From NCBI GenBank assembly GCA_900100095.1, contig FMTN01000009.1:1-64000 (forward strand): DNA of 64,000 nucleotides, given 5' to 3'. This document shows, piece after piece, positions 13,750 through 22,538 of the stretch (the stretch's first letter is position 1; each line of letters begins with the position of its first letter). This DNA is from Lachnospiraceae bacterium C10 (GTDB lineage Bacteria > Bacillota > Clostridia > Lachnospirales > Lachnospiraceae). The notes under the pieces were generated by a model. That model had not been told where the DNA came from and made no database searches. It was given only the letters and a program-made list of their open reading frames with translations. A program made the position numbers and the translations under genes.

Positions 13750-13949
13750 TTTTCTTCACCTCTTTCTACTATTGTAATTGCATCTGCTGGACAGGCTTTC
13801 CTGCACAGACCACAACCAATGCATGCATCTGCATCCACCTGTGCACAGATTCCCCTCACCACCTGTATGGCTTCCCTGGGACATTGGTGAATGCATGCGC
13901 CGCAGGCAACACAGATCTTAGGATCCGGTTTTGCAAGTTTTAGGGCCAT
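13746..13949 (-). CDS. 2[4Fe-4S] ferredoxin
   Basis: 67 residues with two canonical CxxCxxCxxxCP motifs: 'CVACGACIHQCPREAI' and 'CIGCGLCRKACPADAI'. It is a small cytosolic low-potential electron carrier. It is the first gene of a leftward operon with the NapH-like and C_GCAxxG genes (4-bp overlap), divergent from hxlR. Confidence 0.95.
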   Translation of the reverse strand: MALKLAKPDPKICVACGACIHQCPREAIQVVRGICAQVDADACIGCGLCRKACPADAITIVERGEEK

Positions 13950-13998
13950 ATCTTTCTCCTCTCAGAATTTTGTTGCTATTTTTTAGATGCCTTTGTAT

Positions 13999-14026
13999 AT
14001 TATATGTGGTACGGAAAATGTATCAA
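13999..14026 (-). promoter_or_regulatory. Promoter of the ferredoxin operon
   Basis: Minus-strand -35 TTGATA (14021-14026), 16-bp spacer, -10 TATAAT (13999-14004), about 50 bp upstream of the ferredoxin start. The divergent hxlR gene begins at 14085, so its product could act on this shared region. Confidence 0.75.
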
Positions 14027-14084
14027 GTACGCAATATAAATTGACCTGGTAAGAAAAAACTGACCGGATTGGAGAGAAAGGCTT

Positions 14085-14423
14085 ATGAACAAGAAAAAAG
14101 AACCACTATGTGATGACATTGCAGGGGATGGATGCGGATTGAAAAAAGTGATTGGTATCATCGGCGGCAAATGGAAGATTATGATCTTATGCGTAATTGA
14201 CAACAACACCGTTGTCCGCTACGGGGATCTGCGCCGCTCGGTTTTTGGAATTACAAATACCATGTTATCCCAGTCTCTAAAGGAGCTGGAGCAGGACGGA
14301 CTTGTAGAACGGACACAGTACAACGAGATGCCGGTCCGGGTGGAATATTCCCTGACGAAAAAGGCCATGACCCTGATTCCCATCCTACTACAATTAAAAA
14401 AGTGGGGAGAGATCAACCTGTAA
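14085..14423 (+). CDS. HxlR-family transcriptional regulator
   Basis: 112 residues. A single winged-helix domain of HxlR type: 'CGLKKVIGIIGGKWKIMILC', 'RYGDLRRSVFGITNTMLSQSLKELEQDGLVERTQY', and the wing 'PVRVEYSLTKKAMTLIPIL'. One conserved-looking Cys near the N-terminus (GDGCGL) matches the redox-responsive subgroup. It is divergent from the ferredoxin/NapH-like/C_GCAxxG operon and so probably controls it. Two Cys (C9, C17) could sense oxidants or electrophiles, which is inference. Confidence 0.92.
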   Translation: MNKKKEPLCDDIAGDGCGLKKVIGIIGGKWKIMILCVIDNNTVVRYGDLRRSVFGITNTMLSQSLKELEQDGLVERTQYNEMPVRVEYSLTKKAMTLIPILLQLKKWGEINL

Positions 14424-14432
14424 TCTCTCCCC
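14404..14432. terminator. Terminator between convergent hxlR and chemoreceptor genes
   Basis: GGGGAGAGAT pairs perfectly with ATCTCTCCCC; the left arm is within the last codons of hxlR. It lacks a long T-tract, so termination strength is uncertain. Confidence 0.55.
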
Positions 14433-14450
14433 ACCGGGTATACTTTATCT

Positions 14451-16178
14451 TTATGCTTCATCCTGAAGGGTGAAGAATTTCATTCTCTCATTTAAAGCCT
14501 GCGCAAGCTGACGCAGATCCTGAGCAGAATCAGCAATCACAGTAAAGGTTGCATTCAATTCTTCCATAGAAGCATTGGTCTCCTCGGAAGAAGCTGCATT
14601 CTGCTGGGAGATTGCGGACAGATCCTCAATGATCTCATGGAAGCTGACCTTCAAGTTGTTTAACACACTCACCTTGTCAAAGATCACCTTTGCACTCTGA
14701 TCCACATTGGCAACATTCTCAACTACGCCGTCCATATCGTTCTTCGTCTCATTCAGATGATTATTCTGAATCTGGAAGGCTTCATTTAATTCTTCAATGG
14801 TATCCACACTCTTCTGGGATTCGCTTACAAGCTGGCCAACGATCTGACCGATGGACTCGGCCGCTTCCTTTGACTGAACGGCAAGAGAACCGATTTCAGA
14901 AGCAACCACTGCAAATCCCTTTCCGTATTCACCGGCACGGGCCGCCTCAATGGACGCATTCAAGGACAGAAGGTTGGTCTGCTCTGAAATTGAAGTAATG
15001 ATGTTGGAAGCCTCTGCAATGTTCTTCACCGCATCATTTGTGCTGTTGATCTGACCATGAATCTGTGACATGGAATCCATAACCGCACGGTTCTGATCCA
15101 TCAGGCCATGGATGGCATCAACGGTTCTCTGGGCATCCTGCTGCATCTCTGTTGCCGCACGATTCAGGGTATCGACATTTGATGTAATCTCTTCAATGCT
15201 GTTACCCATCTCTTCGGTATTGGTAAGGGATGACTCTACATTCTCAGCCTGGGAAACAGCTCCCTTGCTGATCTCCTCCACGGCACTGGTCACCTGCCCT
15301 GCAACACGGGAAGCTGTATCAGAAGAATCCGCCAGGTGATGGCCGGAATCCGTAACCTCATCCGACAGATGCATGGTGGCCTTGATGACCTCCTGCAGCT
15401 TATTACGAAGCTGGGCTGCACTGGAAGCGATAATACCGAGCTCATCCTTACGGTTAAAAGTCTTGTCATCAATATAGAAGGAAAGCTTTCCATCTTCCAA
15501 CTGATGTAATCCGTATAAGATCTCGTCCATTGCCTTATTGGAACGAACCACTACCCAATGTCCTATTCCAATGTTCAATACAGCAAAGAATAAAAATACA
15601 GCGACCATCGTAAGAACGATTCGCAGGATATTCTGATCAACCGACTTTGTCTCTCTCCCTGCAAACATCATACCGATGATATTGCCACTGGCATCCTTAA
15701 CCGGCAGATAATAGGCATAAAAGTTCTCACCACCGATATCAAAGTTGGTAGCAAGATGCTCCTCTCCATTTTTCAAAACAATCTCTACAATGGAATCCGC
15801 TGCCTTGGTTCCTTCCATTCGCTGACCCGAATTGGCATCCATAAGAGACGTTACATATCTGGTATCTCCGTAAAAGAAGGTAAAACTGATACCGGTATCG
15901 GTATGCAGTTCATCCAGTATCGTCTCCAGGGAATCATGAATCGGTGTGGTTCCCTTGTAGACTGCACCTGTTCCGTCCTGAGACCATTCTCCGTCCCACT
16001 GACCTGTAACCTGATTTCTCATCATAAGTGCAGCTGCATGAAGTTCCTCCTGGAAAGACTCGTAATAAGCCTTTTTCACAAAATAAACTCCAAGCGCTGA
16101 AATCACAAGCACCATGATAAGGGCAAGAGCTGCCGTGATTAACATGACATTTCTCGCCAGTTTTTGATTTTTTTTCAT
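14451..16178 (-). CDS. Methyl-accepting chemotaxis protein
   Basis: 575 residues. TM1 at about 12-34, an extracytoplasmic Cache-like sensor (~35-185, with '[17 protein letters not shown]' and '[16 protein letters not shown]'), TM2 at about 190-212, HAMP ('[17 protein letters not shown]...[11 protein letters not shown]'), then the cytoplasmic signalling domain. The signalling tip is '[31 protein letters not shown]', the standard kinase-contact hairpin. Cache-fold ligands are usually small organic acids or amino acids; the ligand is unknown. Monocistronic, which suggests the organism is motile. Confidence 0.95.
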   Translation of the reverse strand: MKKNQKLARNVMLITAALALIMVLVISALGVYFVKKAYYESFQEELHAAALMMRNQVTGQWDGEWSQDGTGAVYKGTTPIHDSLETILDELHTDTGISFTFFYGDTRYVTSLMDANSGQRMEGTKAADSIVEIVLKNGEEHLATNFDIGGENFYAYYLPVKDASGNIIGMMFAGRETKSVDQNILRIVLTMVAVFLFFAVLNIGIGHWVVVRSNKAMDEILYGLHQLEDGKLSFYIDDKTFNRKDELGIIASSAAQLRNKLQEVIKATMHLSDEVTDSGHHLADSSDTASRVAGQVTSAVEEISKGAVSQAENVESSLTNTEEMGNSIEEITSNVDTLNRAATEMQQDAQRTVDAIHGLMDQNRAVMDSMSQIHGQINSTNDAVKNIAEASNIITSISEQTNLLSLNASIEAARAGEYGKGFAVVASEIGSLAVQSKEAAESIGQIVGQLVSESQKSVDTIEELNEAFQIQNNHLNETKNDMDGVVENVANVDQSAKVIFDKVSVLNNLKVSFHEIIEDLSAISQQNAASSEETNASMEELNATFTVIADSAQDLRQLAQALNERMKFFTLQDEA

Positions 16179-16374
16179 TTTTTCCTCCCGACACTAATCA
16201 TCTTCTTGAGACAGTCCCACTCTTCGTTCTACAACCCTCATTATGATGGTTGATTTTAGCAAGAAAATGGTCATTTTTGCAAGACTTTTATCTTCTTCTT
16301 TCATTTTTTCTACATTTTGTATAATATGAAGAATTCAGAAAATGATTTTATTGTTTTTTGTGCCAAAGAGGAAC

Positions 16375-17736
16375 CTATTTCACAGCAGTCCGATCCTTCC
16401 ATTTTCCCTTCCATGTGTAAAGAACCATCATAAGGGCACACATGAAAATAGAGACCGAATAGGTCAGGTACACGCCCATAATACTGTGAAACAGTGGTGC
16501 TATGAAGCGGATCCATAGTATGCGAAGGCCACAGAGGTTGATCAGAATAATGACCATAGGTGGAACCGTATGTCCGGTTCCCCTCACTGCCCCCGCCAGG
16601 GAATGGATCACCGCCAGAAAGGCGTAGCACGGGGCAAGAGCCCAGACACAGAGTACCCCGGAGCGCAGTGCTGTGGCATTGCTTGTAAAAAATGAGATAA
16701 TAGGATACCGGAAAATGATCATCACAGCCCCCATAATGACGGTATAAACCACGCTCATAAGGAGTACCGTCACAGTCCCCCTCTTTACACGATCCCATCG
16801 CCCTGCTCCGGCATTCTGTCCTACATAGGTTGTTGCTGCAAGGGAAAAGCTCATAACCGGCAAAATATTAAATCCGTCCACCTTAATGTAGGCTGTAAAG
16901 CCGGATGCCGCCAGTGTTCCATAGGCATTTACCCCACTTTGAATCAGTACATTGGAAAAACAGATCACAGCCTGCTGGATCGCTGTCGGAAATCCGATCC
17001 GAAGAATACGTTTAGCCATTACCGGATCCCAGCGGATCTTCCGAAGAGAAATTCCATAGCTTTCCTTTGTTCTCATCAGAAATCCCACAGCCAACACAGC
17101 TGAGACAGCCTGGCTGACATCCGTTGCAACAGCTGCTCCCATAACCCCCATACGAAGACCTGCCACCAGGGCAATATCCAATGTAATGTTTGTTACGGAG
17201 GAAATCACAAGGAACAGTAGCGAAAGTTCCGAGCGTCCAACCGCGTTCAGAATTCCTGCTATCATGTTATAGACAGCATTAAATACCATTCCGATGAAAA
17301 AAACCTGAAGATATATCATCGCCTCTTCCAGCATATCCGGAGGAGTCTGCATCCAGATCAATGCACTTTTGCTGAAAATCAATCCCAGGGCCATGATAAG
17401 AAGCCCCGCTACGACCGCAAGCAAAACTGTGGTATGACAGGCTCTTTCCAGTCGCTTCCTGTCCTTTGCACCAAAATACTGTGCAATGACAATTCCCGCT
17501 CCGGCGGATGCTCCCCACATAAAGGAAAGTAAAAAATTGATAATCTGTCCGCTTCCGCCAACCGCTGCAAGCGCCGCATCTCCCACATATCTTCCTACGA
17601 TCAGAGAGTCCACAGTATTATACAACTGCTGCATGAAATTTCCTGCAATCAGCGGAAGAGAATATAAAAGAAGGGCACGAAACGGCGAGCCTTCTGTCAT
17701 GATGTTACTTTGTGTCTTACTTCGTCGAATATCCAT
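16375..17736 (-). CDS. MATE-family multidrug/metabolite efflux transporter
   Basis: 453 residues, 12 predicted membrane segments. Opens with 'GSPFRALLLYSLPLIAGNFMQQLYNTVDSLIVGRYVGDAALAAVGG', the conserved first repeat of MATE exporters, and repeats the motif at about 235-290 ('LRIGFPTAIQQAVICFSNVLIQSGVNAYG'). It is a cation-coupled antiporter in the cytoplasmic membrane; substrate unknown. No regulator adjoins it. The stop is followed by a T-rich region with no obvious hairpin. Confidence 0.93.
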   Translation of the reverse strand: MDIRRSKTQSNIMTEGSPFRALLLYSLPLIAGNFMQQLYNTVDSLIVGRYVGDAALAAVGGSGQIINFLLSFMWGASAGAGIVIAQYFGAKDRKRLERACHTTVLLAVVAGLLIMALGLIFSKSALIWMQTPPDMLEEAMIYLQVFFIGMVFNAVYNMIAGILNAVGRSELSLLFLVISSVTNITLDIALVAGLRMGVMGAAVATDVSQAVSAVLAVGFLMRTKESYGISLRKIRWDPVMAKRILRIGFPTAIQQAVICFSNVLIQSGVNAYGTLAASGFTAYIKVDGFNILPVMSFSLAATTYVGQNAGAGRWDRVKRGTVTVLLMSVVYTVIMGAVMIIFRYPIISFFTSNATALRSGVLCVWALAPCYAFLAVIHSLAGAVRGTGHTVPPMVIILINLCGLRILWIRFIAPLFHSIMGVYLTYSVSIFMCALMMVLYTWKGKWKDRTAVK

Positions 17737-17768
17737 GCCCTATAGTATAACCTTTTTTCAACCAAAAA

Positions 17769-17808
17769 GACCATCCCCCGGATGATGAAATCATCCGAAG
17801 CGATGGTC
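17769..17808 (-). terminator. Terminator of metNIQ
   Basis: GACCATC/GATGGTC outer and GGATGAT/ATCATCC inner stems are followed on the minus strand by TTTTTGG. It lies 50 bp downstream of the metQ stop, beyond the CAAGACTCGC palindrome. Confidence 0.8.
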
Positions 17809-17832
17809 CCCTTCTCTACCTATAGAAATGTG

Positions 17833-17854
17833 CAAGACTCGCGAGCGAGTCTTG
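17833..17854. repeat. Isolated module of the dispersed palindromic element
   Basis: CAAGACTCGC-GA-GCGAGTCTTG, a perfect 22-bp hairpin identical to the terminal module of the full copy at 10031-10052. It is placed just after the metQ stop codon. Confidence 0.9.
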
Positions 17855-17860
17855 ACTTAC

Positions 17861-18697
17861 TTACTTACCTTCGTAAGGAACAACTGCTCCCTTGTAGGTA
17901 TTATTGATATAATCAACAATGCTCTTATCGTGAAGTGCCTTTGTTAACGCCTTGATCTTATCAGAAGATTCATTTCCTTCCTTTACAGCAATGATATTGA
18001 CATACTGCTGGATTGCAGCTCCGTCTGCCTTCTCAAGCGCAAGGGCATCTGTCTCTACCTTTAAACCTGCCTCAAGTGCGTAGTTACCATTGATAACACC
18101 GAATGCTACGCTTGGAAGCTGCTTTGGAACCTGTGCCGCCTCTACTTCTACGAGCTTGATATCCTTTGGATTCTCTGCCACATCATTTACAGTTGCTGTT
18201 ACATCAATACCGTCTTTTAACTTGATCAGACCTTCCTGCTGAAGCAGAAGAAGTGCTCTTGCCTCATTGGTTGTATCGTTTGGAATTGCAATGGCATCGC
18301 CCTGCTCGATATCCTTAAGAGCCTTCTTGGTTCCTCCATAGATTCCAAACGGCTCATAGTGAACCTTTCCCTCATCAGCTACTACAAGATGTGTCTTGTT
18401 TTCCTTATTAAAAGAGTCCAGGTAATTGATGTGCTGGAAGTAGTTTGCATCAAACTCGTCTGACTCCACCACGTTGTTCGGCTGAACATAATCATCAAAA
18501 ACCTTGACCTCAAGCTTGTATCCTTCCTTCTCAAGAAGTGGCTTTACCTGCTCAAGGATCTCGGAATGCGGTGTCTGTGACGCTGCAACTTTGATCACCT
18601 TGGAATCGGAAGATGCTGACTTTGAACTTCCGCATCCTGCTAATGCACCTACTGCCAATGCTGCTGTTAATGCTACTGCTACAATTTTTCTCTTCAT
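17861..18697 (-). CDS. metQ: Methionine ABC transporter substrate-binding lipoprotein
   Basis: 278 residues. The lipoprotein signal peptide ends LAVGALAGC (lipobox LAGC, Cys at about 21) and is followed by a Ser-rich spacer. The mature part is the NlpA/MetQ fold: 'IKVAASQTPHSEILEQVKPLLEKEGYKL', 'YVQPNNVVESDEFDANYFQHINYL', 'DAIAIPNDTTNEARALLLLQ'. It binds D/L-methionine outside the membrane and delivers it to MetI. Third gene of metN-metI-metQ. Confidence 0.96.
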   Translation of the reverse strand: MKRKIVAVALTAALAVGALAGCGSSKSASSDSKVIKVAASQTPHSEILEQVKPLLEKEGYKLEVKVFDDYVQPNNVVESDEFDANYFQHINYLDSFNKENKTHLVVADEGKVHYEPFGIYGGTKKALKDIEQGDAIAIPNDTTNEARALLLLQQEGLIKLKDGIDVTATVNDVAENPKDIKLVEVEAAQVPKQLPSVAFGVINGNYALEAGLKVETDALALEKADGAAIQQYVNIIAVKEGNESSDKIKALTKALHDKSIVDYINNTYKGAVVPYEGK

Positions 18698-18721
18698 AAT
18701 CTTTCTCCTTTTCCTCTAACT

Positions 18722-19384
18722 TTATTTTTTTCTGCGATCTAATCTGTTTGAAATCAATGTTCCAATCAGCTGGAAGATCTGCATTAAAATAACAAGTAAA
18801 ATAACTGTAATCCAGAGAATGTTTGCCTGATAACGATGATATCCATACCGGATCGCAATATCTCCTAAACCACCGCCGCCTAAGGTACCTGCCATGGCAG
18901 AATATCCCAGGATGGTACCAACGGTAATGGTGGCACCTGCAATCAGAGAAACTCTTGCCTCTCCAATCAATACCTTGAAAATAATCTGAAGGTTGCCGGC
19001 TCCCATTGCCTGGCTTGCCTCAATCACACCCTTGTCCACTTCATTTAAGGATGACTCTACCATTCTTGCAATAAAAGGCGCTGCGGAAATTGTTAAAGGA
19101 ACAATCATCGCCGTCGCACCATAGGTTACACCAACAATTGCCCTGGTAACCGGAATCACAATAATCAAAAGAATCAGGAACGGAACCGAACGCATGATAT
19201 TGGTAATGATGTCAAGGACATGATATAAACCCCGATTCGGTCTTAAGCCATCCTTTCCACTTACGGTAAGTACAATTCCCCATGGAAGACCTATCACATA
19301 ACCTAATACTGTTGCAAAGACTGTCATATAGAGGGAATCTTTAAGTCCCTCAAGAATCATTGTAATTTCTGTAGAACTAAGCAT
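18722..19384 (-). CDS. metI: Methionine ABC transporter permease
   Basis: 220 residues with five membrane segments and the EAA loop ('GVIEASQAMGAGNLQIIFKVLIGEARVSLIAG') that docks to the ATPase. The opening 'GLKDSLYMTVFATVLGYVIGLPWGIVL' is typical of MetI. The start lies in the last codons of metN (8-bp overlap), so translation is coupled. Confidence 0.96.
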   Translation of the reverse strand: MLSSTEITMILEGLKDSLYMTVFATVLGYVIGLPWGIVLTVSGKDGLRPNRGLYHVLDIITNIMRSVPFLILLIIVIPVTRAIVGVTYGATAMIVPLTISAAPFIARMVESSLNEVDKGVIEASQAMGAGNLQIIFKVLIGEARVSLIAGATITVGTILGYSAMAGTLGGGGLGDIAIRYGYHRYQANILWITVILLVILMQIFQLIGTLISNRLDRRKK

Positions 19385-20441
19385 CTTCTTCTACCTCCTC
19401 TACTTCTAAATTTCTTTCCTTGAGATAGTCGATAATCTGATGCTGAAGGGCCAAATCATCCGGAAGTCCAAGAATCATTTCGCCTCGTGCTGTACCTCCG
19501 ATATTCTTGGTATCGGCTTTTAAAATGTTCACCGGCGTCTTGAATTTCAAGATCATATTGGCAATAACCGGTTCATAGGAAGAATTCGTGGTAAAAACAA
19601 TTCGAATTCTACGATGCTCCTTTAGCAGATCCAGTGGAATATATCCATCGGCATCGTTTCCGATCTCTCCGTTTTTCTTCTCCCACTCATCCGGATCCTT
19701 GCCCTCAATAATCAGCCGCTTTGCAGCCTTGCTCTTCGGATGTTCAAAGATCTCCTCCACAAGACCATGTTCCACCAGCTCGCCCTTTTCAATAATGGCT
19801 ACATCGGTACAGATCTCACGAATCACGGACATCTGATGGGTAATGATTACAATGGTAACCCCCATCTCCCGATTGATTTTCTTTAACAACTGAAGAATGG
19901 ACTCTGTCGTCTGTGGATCAAGTGCACTTGTGGCCTCATCACACAGAAGAATCTTCGGATTCGTTGCCAGGGCTCTTGCAATTGCAACACGCTGCCTCTG
20001 TCCTCCGGACAACTGTGCCGGATAAGCATGCACCTTATCCGGAAGGCCTACAATTTCCAACAGTTCCTTCGCTCTTTTCTTTGCTTTTGCCTTGGAAGCG
20101 CCGGCAATGGAAAGCGGAAACATAATATTGGCAAGAACACTCTTTTGCATTAATAAATTGAAATTCTGAAAAATCATTCCAATGGAACTGCGAAGCTGAC
20201 GAAGCTCCCGTTCAGAAAGTGATGCAAGATCCTTATCTTCTACAGTAACCGTGCCGGATGTTGGCTTCTCAAGATAGTTCAAACAGCGAACCAGTGTTGA
20301 CTTTCCGGCACCCGACATACCGATAATTCCATAGATCGCGCCCTCTTCAATTTCCAGGGACACATCCCTGATCGCTTGAAAAGCGCCATCTTTTGTATTA
20401 AATGTTTTGTTCAGATTTTCTACGGTGATGATAGCAGACAT
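19377..20441 (-). CDS. metN: Methionine ABC transporter ATP-binding protein
   Basis: 354 residues. Walker A GMSGAGKSTLVR, Q-loop 'GMIFQNFNLLMQ', signature 'LSGGQRQRVAIARAL', Walker B 'ILLCDEATSALD'. The C-terminal NIL domain (~265-350) is the regulatory methionine-binding domain that causes trans-inhibition. First gene of the operon, divergent from a LysR-type gene with a palindrome between them. I see no SAM riboswitch or T-box in the 142-bp intergenic region. Confidence 0.96.
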   Translation of the reverse strand: MSAIITVENLNKTFNTKDGAFQAIRDVSLEIEEGAIYGIIGMSGAGKSTLVRCLNYLEKPTSGTVTVEDKDLASLSERELRQLRSSIGMIFQNFNLLMQKSVLANIMFPLSIAGASKAKAKKRAKELLEIVGLPDKVHAYPAQLSGGQRQRVAIARALATNPKILLCDEATSALDPQTTESILQLLKKINREMGVTIVIITHQMSVIREICTDVAIIEKGELVEHGLVEEIFEHPKSKAAKRLIIEGKDPDEWEKKNGEIGNDADGYIPLDLLKEHRRIRIVFTTNSSYEPVIANMILKFKTPVNILKADTKNIGGTARGEMILGLPDDLALQHQIIDYLKERNLEVEEVEEDA

Positions 20442-20517
20442 CTGTTTTCCTCCTGTTTTCTAAAAGCAAGTATATTCCTACCAAGACGATGGGTAAAATA
20501 CATATATCCTTATTTAT

Positions 20518-20536
20518 CCATAGACTCTTCCTATGG
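20518..20536. promoter_or_regulatory. LysR-type operator between metN and lysR
   Basis: CCATAG-N7-CTATGG is a perfect inverted repeat fitting the LysR T-N11-A box, midway between the divergent metN and lysR genes. It is the likely binding site of the LysR protein encoded at 20584. Confidence 0.75.
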
Positions 20537-20583
20537 AATGATATATAATCAATTCACAAACTATATCATATGAGGATAAAGCT

Positions 20584-21483
20584 ATGACAATAAAACAACT
20601 ACATTATATCGTAATCACAGCAGAAACGGGTAATATCACAGAAGCTGCAAAAAGACTCTTCATTTCCCAGCCCTCCCTTACCGCTGCCATTCATGAAATC
20701 GAGAAAGAATACAATATAACTCTGTTCAACCGTTCCAAAAAAGGAATTGAGCTTACCCCGGAAGGAGACGAATTTCTTGGATATGCCAGAGCTGTTTTAG
20801 AGCAGGCCACCCTTATGAATGAACGCTATAGCGGAAAAATACTCCGCAAGAAGCATTTTGCGGTTTCTTCCCAGCACTACTCCTTCGCTGTGGAAGCCTT
20901 TGTTCAGATGCTTTTAAACTATGGCGGGGATCAGTATGAATTTCATATGAGAGAGACACAGACCTATGAAATTATCGAGGATGTCGCCAAGCTGAGAAGC
21001 GAGATCGGTATTTTATATCTGAACTCCTTTAATGAAACCGTCATCAAAAAGACGCTTCGTGATCATAACCTTACCTTCACGCCGCTCTTTACTGCCAAAC
21101 CGCATGTGTTCCTTGGCAAAGACTCTCCCCTCGCGAAGAAGGAGAGAATCTCCATCGAAGACCTTGCCCCATATCCAAGACTGACCTATGAGCAGGGTGC
21201 CCACAACTCCTTTTATTTTTCGGAGGAAATTCTCAGCACCCTCGACTGTAATCAGGAAATTGTGGTATGCGACCGCGCCACACTTTTTAATATGCTGGTC
21301 GGACTAAATGGTTACACCATCTGCAGTGGCGTCATCAGCGAAGAATTAAACGGTCCCCATATCATTGCCAAGCCACTGGATCTGGATGACTCCATGGAAA
21401 TCGGCTATATTTTGCCTAAAACCATCCATCCTTCACAAATGACCCAAAGTTATATTGCATTATTGCAGCAGTTCTGCTCTTAA
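20584..21483 (+). CDS. LysR-family regulator, likely of the methionine transporter
   Basis: 299 residues. N-terminal HTH 'MTIKQLHYIVITAETGNITEAAKRLFISQPSLTAAIHEIEKEYNITLFNR' and a C-terminal periplasmic-binding-like effector domain (~90-299). It is divergent from metNIQ with an inverted repeat between, the usual arrangement of a LysR activator and its target; sulfur amino acid regulators of this type are known in Gram-positive bacteria. The effector is inferred, not visible. Confidence 0.9.
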   Translation: MTIKQLHYIVITAETGNITEAAKRLFISQPSLTAAIHEIEKEYNITLFNRSKKGIELTPEGDEFLGYARAVLEQATLMNERYSGKILRKKHFAVSSQHYSFAVEAFVQMLLNYGGDQYEFHMRETQTYEIIEDVAKLRSEIGILYLNSFNETVIKKTLRDHNLTFTPLFTAKPHVFLGKDSPLAKKERISIEDLAPYPRLTYEQGAHNSFYFSEEILSTLDCNQEIVVCDRATLFNMLVGLNGYTICSGVISEELNGPHIIAKPLDLDDSMEIGYILPKTIHPSQMTQSYIALLQQFCS

Positions 21484-21484
21484 G

Positions 21485-22336
21485 TCAGGCCTGCGCCATA
21501 ATCTTGTCCACCAGTTCCTTTTCCGGTGTATCTTTACGATAAATGCCGTAAATATCCCAGGTATAGGCATCCTGAATCGGGATGCCCCGTACCGTATCGT
21601 CATCTGTAAAGAACTTCGGTGATATTCCGATTCCAACGCGATGGGCAACCAGCTGATGGATGGACTCCCCCTCGGCTACCTTCGCCACAATTTGCGGACG
21701 AAATCCGTTCATGTGACATGCATTGATGACATCCGTGTAGACATGATAGTTCTCATTCATCGAAATCAATGGCTCATTTTTAATCTCTTTAAGTTCCACC
21801 TCATCTGCATCCCACAATCTGTGACCACGATACACATACAAGACCACGTCAACACTCTTTATTTTATGACAAATCAGCTGATTATCCGATGGTTTCCCGA
21901 TGACAAATCCAAGTCCCACTTCATGATTGATCACCTGCCGAACTACCGTCTGATTCTCCTGTTCGTGCCAGCTTGCAAGAATCTGGGGATTTCCCTCCAT
22001 CAGCATTTGAATTCTGGAAATATCCATTGCCCGGATGCTTCCGCTGGCAAAGCCAATTTCAAACCGTCTCTCCCGATCCTCTGCCGCCTCAATGGATTGA
22101 AACATATCATTCAGGTCCCGCATGATAACCTTCGATTTTTCATAGAAGATCTTACCACTTTCGGTTGGCACAAACCCTTCCTTCGATCGGAAAAAGAGCG
22201 GAGTTGCCACTTCCTCCTCTAAATTCTTGATAATCTTACTCAGTCCCTGCGGGGACAGAAAAAGCTTCCCCGCTGCCACCTGCAGATTCCGTTCCTCATA
22301 TACGACCTGGAAACATTTGAAATTTCTCGTATTCAT
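21485..22336 (-). CDS. LysR-family transcriptional regulator
   Basis: 283 residues from the ATG at 22336, which has GAGGAAG at good spacing and begins MNTRNFKCFQVVYEERNLQV, the normal LysR HTH start. Upstream in-frame ATGs would add ~97 residues of hydrophobic, non-family sequence crossing two hairpins and are rejected. The effector domain is about 90-283. It lies downstream of, and in the same orientation as, the enoate reductase at 22539-24530, separated by two terminator hairpins. It is therefore probably transcribed separately but may still regulate that gene. Confidence 0.9.
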   Translation of the reverse strand: MNTRNFKCFQVVYEERNLQVAAGKLFLSPQGLSKIIKNLEEEVATPLFFRSKEGFVPTESGKIFYEKSKVIMRDLNDMFQSIEAAEDRERRFEIGFASGSIRAMDISRIQMLMEGNPQILASWHEQENQTVVRQVINHEVGLGFVIGKPSDNQLICHKIKSVDVVLYVYRGHRLWDADEVELKEIKNEPLISMNENYHVYTDVINACHMNGFRPQIVAKVAEGESIHQLVAHRVGIGISPKFFTDDDTVRGIPIQDAYTWDIYGIYRKDTPEKELVDKIMAQA

Positions 22337-22358
22337 ACTGCTCTTCCTCGCTAAAAAA

Positions 22359-22382
22359 CACCGGGTCCTTACCGGCCCGGTG
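22359..22382 (-). terminator. Terminator-like hairpin in the leader of the second lysR
   Basis: CACCGGG pairs with CCCGGTG, and the minus strand continues TTTTTTAG directly before the lysR SD. It can end read-through from the reductase gene or attenuate lysR. Confidence 0.65.
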
Positions 22383-22473
22383 CTTCCTTTATTATTGACT
22401 GCTTCACGAAGATATTTCATGCAACAAAAGTATTGTAACAAATACAAAAGAGGGATACAACACTTCGAAAAAA

Positions 22474-22495
22474 GCGGTGACCGGACGGCCACCGC
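22474..22495 (-). terminator. Terminator of the enoate reductase gene
   Basis: GCGGTG/CACCGC hairpin flanked by A-tracts on both sides; on the minus strand it is followed by TTTTTTCG. It lies 43 bp past the reductase stop. Confidence 0.8.
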
Positions 22496-22538
22496 AAAAA
22501 AAGTATAAAGAGTATATTTGTATGAGAGTCGGAATATA

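Noticed and set aside
20442-20583. SAM riboswitch or T-box in front of metN
   Set aside because: The 142-bp divergent region is too short and shows only a LysR-type inverted repeat.
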